Part shown: piece after piece, positions 37,432-47,686 of the stretch | Layout of the letters: each line of letters opens with the position of its first letter | Numbering within the stretch: position 1 is the first letter of the stretch | From: Lantana camara | Lineage: Eukaryota > Streptophyta > Magnoliopsida > Lamiales > Verbenaceae | DNA: 64,000 nucleotides | Assembly (NCBI GenBank): GCA_037501455.1 | Contig: CM074858.1 | Span: 92,044,501 to 92,108,500 of the forward strand | Direction of reading: 5' to 3' | Notes under the pieces: generated by a model | The model's input: only the letters and a program-made list of their open reading frames with translations | Told to the model about the DNA's origin: nothing | The model's database searches: none | Program-made: the position numbers and the translations under genes

Positions 37432-40002
37432 CGACCCGGTGTATTGAAAATAGATATTGTAGGTGTTGTCAAATACTCGTTATCGCCCCCATCATCGTTT
37501 CTACCTACCCTAGTCCTCATGGAACGAACTTCAGATTCAAAGTAGTATGAGCAGAAACTCGCAGTCTCACGGCGCAAATATGCCTGACAAATTGAGCCCT
37601 CTACTTTCGCCTTATTTTTAATGGTCCTTTTAATTTTCCCTAGAAACCTGTAGTTTTTTGCCATAGAAGTACTTTAGGTTTGGTTAAACATTCAAAAATT
37701 ATAAAAATATAAACATATATTTGCATACGTTGCTTTACCTTTCAAATGGGTACATCCATCGGAATTGTACAGGGCCTCCATTACGAGCCTCCTCGATCAA
37801 ATGAATTGGCAAATGTTCCATTACGTCAAAAAAAGACGGTGGGAAGACCCGCTCAAGTTTGCAAAGTATAATAGGAATGTTTTTTTCCATTTTGTCAAGA
37901 TCATCATGTCTTAGGGTACTTGAACATAAGTCCTTGAAAATTTTGCTCAATTCAGCTAAAGGCTTCCAAACATCGTCAGGCAATTCTTTGAAGGCAATCG
38001 GTAACAATTGCTCCATAAAAATATGATAATCATGACTCTTCATTCCATGTATCTTTGCTGCTTGAACATCAACACACCTTGCCAAGTTTGACGAATATCC
38101 GTCAGGCATAACGAGTTGTTTGATCCACTCACAAATTATACGTTTTTGCGCTAACGTAAAGGCATACTTAGCTTTTGGCTTTGCCCATCGTCCGGTTCCT
38201 GTGGGCACCCAACTCTGGTCGCCTACACAACTCTTGCATATCCAACCGTGCGTTTGCATTATCTTTTGTTTTTGTAGGCATGTCCATGACCATGTTGAAA
38301 ATATTCTCGAATACATTTTTTTCAATGTGCATCACGTCTAAATTATGTCGTATTAGAAGATCTTTCCAGTAAGGCAACTCCCAAAAGATACTTTGTTTTT
38401 TCCAGTTATGTGACTCACCAGAACCAGGTATTCTTGGATTATCAGGTTACTCTATAACTTTTGGGAAGTATTGCACTGTTTCCCACACTTCACGCCCATT
38501 TAACATTCGTGGTGGAGGATCATATTCAGTTCGGATTTTCTTGAAATTGTTTTTATTATGCCTATACGGATGATTTGGATCGAGAAACATCCGATGACAA
38601 TCAAACCAACTGAATTTTCTTCCGTTTGGCATGTATATTGCCTTACTTTCCCCCATGTAATACGGGCATGCTAATCTACCATGCGTGCTCCAACCAGAAA
38701 GCATTGCATACGCCGGGAAGTCATTTATTGTCCACATCAAAGAAACTTTCAGGTTAAAATTTTATTTTGTTGATGTGTCATGCGCAGGCACACCAATATC
38801 CCACAACGCTTTCAATTCGTCAATTAGTGATTGTAAATACACATCAATGTTCTGCTTTGGATTATTGGGGCCACGAATGATACAAGTCAAGAACATATAT
38901 GGCATCGTTATGAACATTTCTGGTGGAAGATTGTATGGTGTGACGATGATAGGCCAACATGAATAAGATGCTGCTGACTTTGAATACGGAGTGAACCCAT
39001 CTGCTCACAAGGCAAGTCTTACGTTTCTCAGGGCACTCGCAAACTCAGGATGTGTCTCATCAAAATGTTTCCATGCTTTCCCATCAGAGGATGAGACATT
39101 GTCCCTTCTGGCCTTTTGTTCTTTGCATGCCATGTCATATACGGCGCTGAGCTCATTGACGCATATAGACGTTTCAGTCTTGGAATGAGAGGAAGATAAT
39201 GCATTGTAGAGACTGTTTTTTTTTTCCTCTTGCCCCTCTCATTTTCTTTCTCCTCGTATCGAGCAGCACCGCAAAATTTGCATTCTGTTAGTTCTTCATA
39301 CTCCTTGTAATACAACATGCACCCTCTTACACAACAATCAATCTTAATGCTTTGCAATCCTAACTTATGTACAAGTTTTCGTGCTTCGTAGAAGTTCTTA
39401 GGCACCTAATGTCTCGATGGGCACAAATCTGACATTAACTGGATGAAATCATCGACCAGGTCATGAGTTGCATTATAATCATTTTGGATACTCAATATCC
39501 TAGCTGCAAGTGACAAAGGTGAATGTTTCTCGCACCCCTCCCACAAAGGTTTGTTAAATTCATCCAAAAGGTCATAAAACCTTTGTGTTTCTTGATTAGG
39601 TGGCTCACTCTGGCCTGACATTCCCCCAACATCATGCATGACTGCATCACAATACATATCTCTATACCTACTTAACGAATCTTCATAGTTTTGATTATTT
39701 GTATTGCTATGGGCACGTTGGTAAATCGGCGGAGCTGTTTCACCATGGTCAGTCCAGTACCAGTAGTTCGGTTTAAAACCATTGGTGTATAAATGCCGTC
39801 TCAAATCATCGGGCTTCAATAAGTCGTACTTCCTTATGCACTTCTTGCAAGGACAATGTATGACCCCTTCTCTAATAAAAGGCTCTAGTTTACTTGCATG
39901 CTCAATGAAAGTCTCAATCCCTTGGATATATTCTACCCTACATCCACCCCTTTTAGGATTTGTTCGATTGTACATCCAGAGTCTGTCAGGAGGAATATCC
40001 AT
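37432..40002 (-). pseudogene. CACTA transposase (tnp2/TNPD), 5' part
   Basis: Starts at the ATG 40002-40000 (MDIPPDRLWMYNRTNPKRGG), an N-terminus typical of the Transpos_assoc domain, with HCPCKKCIRK and GFKPNYWYWTDHGE (about residues 50-95). The tnp2 transposase domain follows: LVHKLGLQSIKIDCC (39370), EFASALRNVRLAL, DGFTPYSKSAASYSCWPII (about 38990-38930), PYMFLTCIIRGPNNPKQN, then IRHNLDVMHIEKNVFENI (about 38350). The DUF4218-type block GMKSHDYHIFMEQLLPIAFK and FFDVMEHLPIHLIEEARNGG (38060-37760) comes next. A 91-base intron (37738-37648, GT...AG) joins YPFER to FLGKIKRTIKNKAKVEGSIC. Lesions seen: TAG after CPSRH (near 39407), a frameshift near 39105, TGA after RLAL near 39005, TAA-type breaks near 38757 and 38446, and a frameshift near 38210. 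The catalytic function is lost; coding continues after the gypsy insertion at 27964. Confidence 0.88.
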
Positions 40003-40909
40003 GATCTACAATTACAGCAACCAACTAAAAATTTAATTGCTAAACTCCAAAATTAAATTATCTATGGTTATACTTAAGAGAGGTTAGATTATCAAATATT
40101 CTATATACTTCCTGTATATATTTGTTCAAATTAAATAAAATATTATCATGTCCCATCCAATTGATCAAAAAATTTCACATTGTTATGATCATCATTTTTT
40201 CATGTTTCCGGTTGTTGGGAATCTAAAGAACACCTGACCTTTTCTGTTTAGTTTCCAGCCATTTAATGTTAGCACTATCAACTAGTTTAACAGTAAGTTA
40301 GCACCTAGCAGTTGCAGAAGAAGAGTTGTAAGTCAATCTTAGATTGTATATAGTAGCTAGAGATGATCCAGTTTTGGTTTTCTATTGTATTTTGAACTTT
40401 TCTGCATTTTGTGTCGATTTTAGTCAGTTGTCTCATTCAACTTTGATTTTTTTTTTTTTTGGTAAAAATGTCTCACCTGTATGACTATGGTAAATTATGT
40501 CTAGAACTCGAGTGATTCTAATTCGATTCTGATTTGACCAAATTGGTGTAATGAAAGGATAAGCGTTCTAATTTATAATTACCATGTAATTGGTGGAAAA
40601 ATTAGGGCAAATTTGATAACAGATTATAGTTACACTCACTCCAAATATAATTACTTAAAATAAAAGCTTATAGTTACTCCTGGCTCTATCCATTCGGCTA
40701 GTAAAATTTGTTCATGATTCTTCAGTCCAACAGCAAGAACCATATTCCATTAACACACCACATTTTAGGATAATCATCAGAAAGAGTTAAGAGAATCTCT
40801 AAATTTTGGGATGGCAACATTACATGTGATTCAGATTTCTTTTTTATTTGTAATAATTCAAACTTAACCTTCACTGTTTATTTAATCAATAGCTCAAACT
40901 TTAATGCAT

Positions 40910-41034
40910 CAAGAGTCATCCGAAATCAACCAAAACGGAGAGGTTACCTCAAGTACCATAAGATGAATGCCTCAAATTTCTACTTTCGCTTTAACTTCTC
41001 TCCCGTTCTACACTCTCAGTCAATTCTCGACTGC
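40910..41034. repeat. direct repeat, copy 1 (with 42484-42617)
   Basis: About 125 bases from ttaatgcatcaagagtcatc to ctcgactgc recur at 42484-42617 with roughly 85-90 percent identity by eye. The copies lie in the CACTA 5' region, 1.45 kb apart. Confidence 0.75.
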
Positions 41035-42483
41035 AAAAAAAAGGTGACAAAAATTGTATCATTGTGGTTGACAAACAAGTTAGCTTAATGAGAATGCCAA
41101 ATGGAAGCTAAAAGAACAAAAGGAAAGCATCCATCGATTCCATCCCCAGCGTCGCACTCTACATCAAATCTCAGGTTCAACTTCTTTCCTCTATTTCTTA
41201 CTTTCTTTTCTTAAATAAATTTCATATCTTGTGTGGAAAGGAATGATTTCAGAGAGAGTGGGAAGAAATTTCTGTAGAAATACGAAAATTATTGTGACAT
41301 TTGTTGGTTGAACAAGGTCAATTTGTTTCCCAAGAACACACCCTGTTAAGGGATGTTACTGTAATTTGTACAAACTGCTGAGGTATGTCTCTGTAAGTTA
41401 GTGGAACTGTGTGAAAACTGCTTCTAGCTGATTTCTTTATGCTAACTGACTTTTGTTTAGTGGAACTGTGTAAAAACTGCTTCTTGTGTAAAAACTGCTT
41501 CTAGCTTTATTCTAATATGTCACTAGGACCAAAAAAAATATTGATATGCAACAAATCTAACACTAACCTGTTGGGCCTTTTCAATCGAGTTTCATTCTTT
41601 CTGAATAACCTATATATTCTGTCAAGGGGAAGTTAGAGTAATTTTACAAACTTTAGAGTACATGTCAAGGGGAAGTTATTGTAATTTTACAAACTTCAAG
41701 GGAGGTTTGTGTTATATGGTCCAAAAACTTATGTTACAGCTAAAATGTCAAGGGAAGTTATAGTCTGCCAGTGAATTCTATAGGAAGACGATAGCTAGAT
41801 GAAGGCAGACAAGAAACGGTTGATGAGTTCTATCATAGTTATGATCAAAGATTTTGAATCTTCAAATGGCCCTCCCACAATGCAAAGTATTTAATTCACA
41901 ATGTTATATGAGTTGAAGATTCTGTATTTATACAGCTACCCGGTAAGGTCATTCATGTCCATATCCCAAAAGACCCATAAAAAAAAAAAAGTCTGGGAAT
42001 AGTTTATATATTTCGAATTAAATTAGTTTTCAGTATATCTACTTATTTTTATTTTTATTTTATAATTTTCCATTATTATCACACTAATCTTTTGTTTGTC
42101 TGTGTTATTTGCTATGCTAAATTATTAGAAATACATGTATTGTTATGGTAAAGAAAGGAGTTAGTACATATCATAAAAATTGAGAATCTGGACCAATTTA
42201 AATTTTCCTCGGGTATCAAACGGCCACGGATGAACGTAAAACTTGGCAGACACAAACCTTCATATACTAGGAATATACAGTTAAAATAGTTTCTAAAACG
42301 GATTTCGTATGGACTCAAAGTTTGAGTCTGAAGTTGCTGCGTAGAAACTATCAGTTTTGGAGCTATGCATTCGTTAACTATTTGCATGCTAGAACTCAAG
42401 CCAAAACAATTAAAACTCAGGCGAAAACGTACCTACAACATTCCCTAACATTTAAAATTAATCACACACTCAATAGCACAACA

Positions 42484-42617
42484 TTTAATGCATCAAGAGT
42501 CATCGAAATCAACCAAAACGGAAAGTTTACCTCAAGTAGCACAAGATGAATGCCTCAAATATTTACTTTGGATTTAACTTCTCTCCCGTTCTACACCCTC
42601 AAGCAACTCTCGACTGC
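42484..42617. repeat. direct repeat, copy 2 (with 40910-41034)
   Basis: Second copy of the duplicated segment, starting tttaatgcatcaagagtcat and ending ctcgactgc. A foldback element begins 26 bases downstream. Confidence 0.75.
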
Positions 42618-42642
42618 CATAAAAATAGAGACAAATGATATG

Positions 42643-42755
42643 AGTTTTGACAGTTAATAATGGTTGGAATTTTAAGTGCCTAGCTTGTTCATTTGCTTGT
42701 GGGGTGGGGGAGGTTACAGTTCAAAGTTCCATCAACGTTATTAACTGTCAAAACT
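42643..42755. repeat. 113-bp foldback with 18-bp perfect inverted repeats
   Basis: AGTTTTGACAGTTAATAA at 42643-42660 is exactly inverted at 42738-42755. No convincing target duplication flanks it. It could be a small MITE or a locally formed inverted duplication. Confidence 0.65.
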
Positions 42756-43740
42756 AATATAACTTATCAACTCATCCAACTGCATATCTTTTGTCTTTCA
42801 TAACCAAATGCCTCCTCAGGTTAAGTGATAACGTATACAAGAATTTGGTTATGCTCAAGTATATACAAAAATTTAAAAGAACCAGGACCATTTTCACATA
42901 TAGCTGCCTCAATCTGGAAATATATGATTGTTTAAAATGCTAGAAACAACGGAATCATTCTCAATGAAGGACAGTAAACTAGCTTATATGTCAAATGAGC
43001 AAATGAAACGTATTCCTTCGACCTTTCTGTAATTCCAACAAACTTCAATATCTCACAATTTGAGAAAACTGGATGAAACAGGGAGAAATATCAGGGGAGA
43101 TAACCAAAAGATCATATAAAGAAGATTATTTTGTTATACTTTAGAGAAAGTTCATGAAAGTGAAGTCCATCTTATACAGCACAAAAAGATTGCATTTTTT
43201 TCTTAAATCCAGAGGGAACTCAGTCATCTCAGATGTTTGCATGAGCACTCTCACAAAATCAGTCATAATAAACAAATGAAGAACAAGAAAATACGACAGC
43301 GTAAACAACAAAAGATCATCAACAGAACACGGGTTACACTGATGCTGAGGCAATTTGGTTATCTCCACAGCCCACTTCCTGAATTTTCCAGTTTTCCACA
43401 ATAAATCTGCAGAAGTAAAACAAAGAAAACGAAAGAATTGGGAAAGAGATCTGGCACAAGGAAACGGGAAAACAGAGAAAGCAAGCTTGACGCACCCTTC
43501 TTCACCTTCGATGGTCACGCACCCGGATTGATCCTTCACACACAAACGAACCTTCAGAAGCCCTAAACACTACCCTATCGTTCAATTCCTAGAACCCTAG
43601 CCACTTCAACCGTTTAGAAATTGAAAATACAGGTGAATTGGGGAGAAATCGTGCGTGTCTAAGACTTGTGAGCGTTTCTCCAATGGAAAATAAAGTGACA
43701 CCGAAGGAAAACTAACGAAATAAATCCTTCGGTAATACTG

Positions 43741-44231
43741 CAAATGCAAATATATACCCACCAACGGCATAACTCCGTCGGTACTCCGTCGGAATGTGCA
43801 TTGAAATAGACCGACGGAATTAACCGTCGGGACTTCGTTGGTCAGATAAAAGGCAGATGGTTATACAAATAATCCGACGGTGACTTTCCGTCGGTTATCC
43901 GTCGGACAATAGGTATGAACCGACGGAATAACGACAGTCAAGTGTCCGTCGGATCCGTAAAAAATTTTACGCGAATATACCGACGGGTAGCCGTCGGAAT
44001 TCCGTGGCAAATTAACAGCGCAAAAAATGCGCCAAATGCTCCAATGGAAGTCCGAAAATAATCCGACGACAATACCGTCTGAAATAATTGGCGGAATTTT
44101 TTTGTTGTCCCGCTATACTTTTCGACGGAATACCGACGGTATTTTTCATTTATTTTTTTATCAATTGTTCATCGTAATTCCGTTGGTCTGTCATGGCTAT
44201 CCCGTCGGGATTCGGGGATTTTCTTGTAGTG
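43741..44231. repeat. CACTA 5' terminal and subterminal repeats
   Basis: About 13 copies of CCGACGG/CCGTCGG precede the terminal TTTTCTTGTAGTG. The sequence differs from the other end except for the motif and the terminal inverted repeat, as is usual for CACTA. Confidence 0.85.
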
Positions 44232-44234
44232 GCT

Positions 44235-46682
44235 CACTCCCACTGAATGTGAAACCTATGGGTTGTTCCATATAAATATCCTTATCAATGTCACCATTGA
44301 GAAAGGCAGTTCTCACATCCGTTTCCCATTTCTCATAGTCGTAATATGCAACAATGGCAAGCATGATCCGAATAGACTTTTGCATTGCAACTGGTGAAAA
44401 GGTTTCATCAAAGTCCACGCCGGGTCTTTGAGTAAATCCTTTGGCAACCAGTCTTGCTTTGTAGGATGCAATGCTTCCATCAACTCCAAGCTTTCTATTA
44501 AAGATCCATTTGCAACCTATGGGTTTGACCCCATCAGGCAAATCTACCAAGGTCCAAACTTGGTTGGAGTTCATGGAATCCATTTCGGATTTCATGGCTT
44601 CTATCCACTGTTCAGAGTTAGAATCTGAAAGTGCCTCCTCATATGTTAAAGGATCATTATCCTTTTGAGAGATCTCATGGAAGAATCCATACCATCTCCC
44701 CGGCTGTCTAGGAGTGCGTTCAGAACGCCTCAGTGGAGGATTTTCGTGTGTATCGAAATTCATGATTGGTTGTGATTGATCAGAATGAGACGTTTCTTCA
44801 GTGGGTGGCGTGGGGTTGCTTTGTACTTCCTCTAATTCTATGATCTTGCCTTTCTTTTCTTTAAGGAACGGTTCCTCCAAAAGTGGCATTTCTGGAAACA
44901 AACACCTTTTGCTCAGATTGATCATAGAAGTAGTATCCTATGGATTCCTTAGGATAACCTACAAAGTAACATAAATTAGAACGAGATTCTAACTTATCTC
45001 CCACTGTCCTCTTCACGTAAGCAGGACAACCCCAAATTCTCAAGTAAGAATAACTAGGGATTTTACCATGCCACATTTCATAGGGCGTTTTAGGGACTGG
45101 CTTAGAGGGAACTAGATTCAAAATCTTTGCTGCACTTTCTAGGGTATAACCCCAGAAAGAAGGTGGCAAGTCAGTGAAACTCATCATGGAACGAACCATA
45201 TCAAGTAGAGTTCGATTCCTTCTCTCAGAAACTCCATTAAGCTGAGGAGTTCCCGGAGGAGTCCACTGAGAGATAATCCCATTATCTTTGAGATGATTAA
45301 GGAATTCTTCACTAAGATACTTGCCTCCTCGATCAGATCGAAGTGCTTTGATCTTGTGACCAGTTTGGTTCTCAACCTCCTTTTGAAATTCTAGGAATTT
45401 CTCAAAAGCTTCAGATTTATAATTCATTAAGTATACATAACCATACCGACTAAAGTCATCAGTAAAGGTTATGAAATACTGATGATTTTTTCTAGTGCTT
45501 ACACTAAGCGGTCCACAAACATCAGTATGGATCAAATCCAAAACCTTAGTGGCATGTTCCACAGTTCCTTTAAACAGAACTTTGGATATCTTTCCTTTGA
45601 GACAGGATTCGCAAGAAGTTAACTCTTTGAGATCATTTTCAGAGAATGATCCTAAAGTGTTTATCTTGCTAATTCTGTTCTTGGAAATGTGTCCTAATCT
45701 AGCGTGCCATAAGGGAGCTGAAACTTTGTCATCTCTCTTACGCTTGGTTCCTCGTTGTATATTCATAATATTTATATTCTGAGTTAGATAAAGTCCATTA
45801 CTTAGAGTACCGATTTGAACGGAAGAGTTATTCCGTTTGATAAAGTGTTTACCATTCTTAATATAAGTTTCATAACCTTCACAATCTAAAATTGGAACTG
45901 AAATTATATTACGAATAATGCTCGGTACATAATGGACTTTATTCAAAACTAAATCAAAACTACCTAAATCTAATCTAATTGTACCTAAAGCTCGAGCTTC
46001 AACATTTGAGCCATCGCCGATCTTCAAGACACATTCTACTTCTTTGAGTTGTTGAACCTCATTTAGCATCTGTACATCATTATATATATGAGCTCCACAA
46101 CCGGTATCAAGTACCCAAGAACTAGAATTAATAGAAAGATTTACTTCAACGAGAAACATACCTTTCTTTAGAGTAGCCTTGTACTCTGGGCAGTTTCTCC
46201 TCCAATGTCCCGCTTTACCACAATAGAAGCAAACATCCTCTTTCTGATCACGCTTCTTTTTTTGGGCCTTCCCCTTCGAAATGCCTCCAGTGGGCCTAAG
46301 GGGTTTCTTCTTCTTATTTTGGGCTTTCTTGCCCTTACCTTTAGAAAGCCCAGAAGAGGAAGATGGAGCATTCACCATCAGAACCTTATTGTCCTTCTTG
46401 ATCGTGCTTTCAGCAGTCACAAGCTGACTAATCAGCTCAGCTACAGTAGCACTAGCATGATTCATATTAAAGTTAAGGACAAATGGGTTTAATGATGGTG
46501 GCAGCGAGGCTAGCAGCAAGTCCACCGAAGGCTCATCTTTCAGTGGCATGTCCATGGAAGCAAGTTTCTCAGTAAGCGCGAGAAACTTGAGTCCATATTC
46601 ATGGACACTTGAACCTTCCCTCATTCTCAAGTGGAACAATTCCTTTGAAGTGTTATACCTTGTAACACGTTCATGAGGGCGG
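44235..46682 (-). pseudogene. gag-pol: copia #1 gag-pol, 5' part (gag, protease, integrase, RT N-terminal half)
   Basis: The frame is open from within the truncated LTR through the fusion point (46683/46682) to a stop at 44861. It lacks an ATG; the real gag start and roughly the first 100 residues of gag are deleted. Domains in order: UBN2-type gag (RYNTSKELFHLRMREGS), CCHC knuckle CFYCGKAGHWRRNC (about 46230-46190), protease WVLDTGCGAHI (about 46115), pre-integrase WHARLGHISKNRI and CESCLKGK, and integrase core with IHTDVCGPLS, LRSDRGG and NGVSERRNRTL (the D, D, E residues). The frame shifts at about 44885 (RNATFGGTVP stop). RT continues in the next frame (NQVWTLVDLPDGVKPIGCKW, KARLVAKGFTQRPGVDF, ETDVRTAFLNG) up to FTFSGSE at the CACTA border. 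Confidence 0.9.
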
Positions 46683-47670
46683 TAGTCTAGCAACAGGTGT
46701 TTAACCCCTAGCTGAATTGGAATGTTCGGATTCGACAAAACCTTTAAGTCATTGATTCATGTGAGATACAATCCTCCTACTTACTATCTCTCAACTAAGA
46801 TCTAGGGTAAGGGAATAATCAGAACCCTAATAATCCGGTCTTAAAGCTAAGTGCATTTCATATCCACTTGATCTCAATCCAAGAAACCCTTTTCTTGATG
46901 TCTTGATCTACTGCCTTGGCCAAGGACTCCATATGGCATATGAATGACTTACACAATAAGAGATCACCTTGCAAATGCAAGTGTAGGTCCTTTCTTGATT
47001 CTCATTCACTTTCATGAATCACTTGTGCAGCCCCAGCATAAGCCTTGAATCAGTTGTCTAAGGCGACACCCTTTAAAGCTTACACCTAGGACTACAGAGT
47101 TAACCCATAAAGTGACAAGGAACCTCAAGTCTAAGGATCAATTAATCATATCAATGACTCGTGAGATATTTCCTAATCTGGAAGTTTTCATTTCCTGAAA
47201 TAGAAACTTCCTTTCCCATTTAGGAATGTTCTCACAACGGGCACCTCAGTGAACTTACTTATTAAAGTAAGCACCCTCATGTATCATGTACGTATCAACT
47301 TTACACTTTGCACCTCCATGAAACAAGGTGGTCCTTCTTAAGGGCGTGATCCCACAAGCAAGCCTTAGAGGAGTCAGGTTAACGCTCCCACTGTCTGTAG
47401 GACTCATCGGCTTGGAGTATTTTACTAATCATGACTTATGTGATATAGGGCTCGTTTCATGAACCATTTCACCTAAATGGTAGAGTCCTAAAGTCATCAG
47501 GATTAGGGGAGTTCTCATACATGCACAGCTAAAGTAAACGCATACCAAACAAGAGCATATAAAGAAGTGTTACCTTAATTCGTTATTTTATTCAAAGATT
47601 GTCCGTGATTACAATAAGGAAAAGTACAAAGAGGATATATAATCGGCTTTCTAGGGCACTATTCCTAACA
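46683..47670 (-). repeat. truncated copia LTR (988 bp) shared by copia #1 and #2
   Basis: On the minus strand it begins TGTTAGGAATAG at 47670, just after the copia #2 polypurine tract, and breaks at tagtctagcaacagg (46683), where copia #1 gag begins. It therefore acts as 3' LTR of #2 and 5' LTR of #1. Compared with the 1945-bp LTR at 61840 it lacks TATA box, G-boxes, R/U5 and PBS. Confidence 0.9.
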
Positions 47671-47684
47671 ATCTCCCATTTGCC
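47671..47684 (-). other. polypurine tract of copia #2
   Basis: On the minus strand GGGCAAATGGGAGAT precedes the LTR start; one G-to-A difference from copia #1. Confidence 0.7.
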
Positions 47685-47686
47685 CG

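Larger units (their letters stand above)
40003..43740 (-). other. CACTA 5' internal region, no gene recognised
   Basis: About 3.7 kb between the transposase start and the 5' subterminal repeats. It should hold the element's promoter, first non-coding exon and introns. I find no conserved protein; the 134-residue frame at 43141-43545 has no recognisable domain. The stretch contains a duplicated segment, a short foldback (both listed) and small local duplications near 41400-41510 and 41613-41700. Captured host fragments are possible but I cannot identify one. Confidence 0.5.
23909..44231 (-). mobile_element. CACTA (En/Spm) DNA transposon, 20.3 kb including a nested gypsy element
   Basis: The termini are CACTACAAGAAAAA at 23909 and its inverse TTTTCTTGTAGTG ending at 44231. 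The 3-bp duplication GCT flanks it (23906-23908 and 44232-44234), and copia #2 shows the empty site with a single GCT at 48844-48846. Subterminal regions are dense in CCGACGG/CCGTCGG. On the minus strand it carries a tnp2-type (TNPD) gene followed by a Transposase_24-type (TNPA-like) gene, both damaged. Without the gypsy insertion and its TSD it is about 10.85 kb, normal for plant CACTA. Confidence 0.95.
21757..47670 (-). mobile_element. Ty1/copia retrotransposon #1, split by CACTA
   Basis: On the minus strand the order is truncated LTR (47670-46683), gag-PR-IN-RT (46682-44235), CACTA insertion, RT-RNase H (23908-22749), polypurine tract and truncated LTR (22732-21757). The order PR-IN-RT-RH defines copia. 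The 5' LTR lacks its second half, the PBS and the gag start, so the copy cannot be transcribed or primed normally. The 5' LTR is also the 3' LTR of copia #2. No matching target duplication flanks the tandem. Confidence 0.88.

Noticed and set aside
42643..42755. MicroRNA precursor
   Set aside because: Only the terminal 18 bases pair perfectly; there is no evidence for a precise duplex or a target.
43141..43545. 134-residue minus-strand frame in the CACTA 5' region
   Set aside because: No recognisable domain; the start region looks like a non-coding first exon and the rest like intron. Kept only as part of the unassigned region.
46683..46738. Start codon for a chimeric LTR-gag protein within the copia LTR
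   Set aside because: The frame is open but begins at TTG; there is no ATG in the LTR part, and the promoter is missing.
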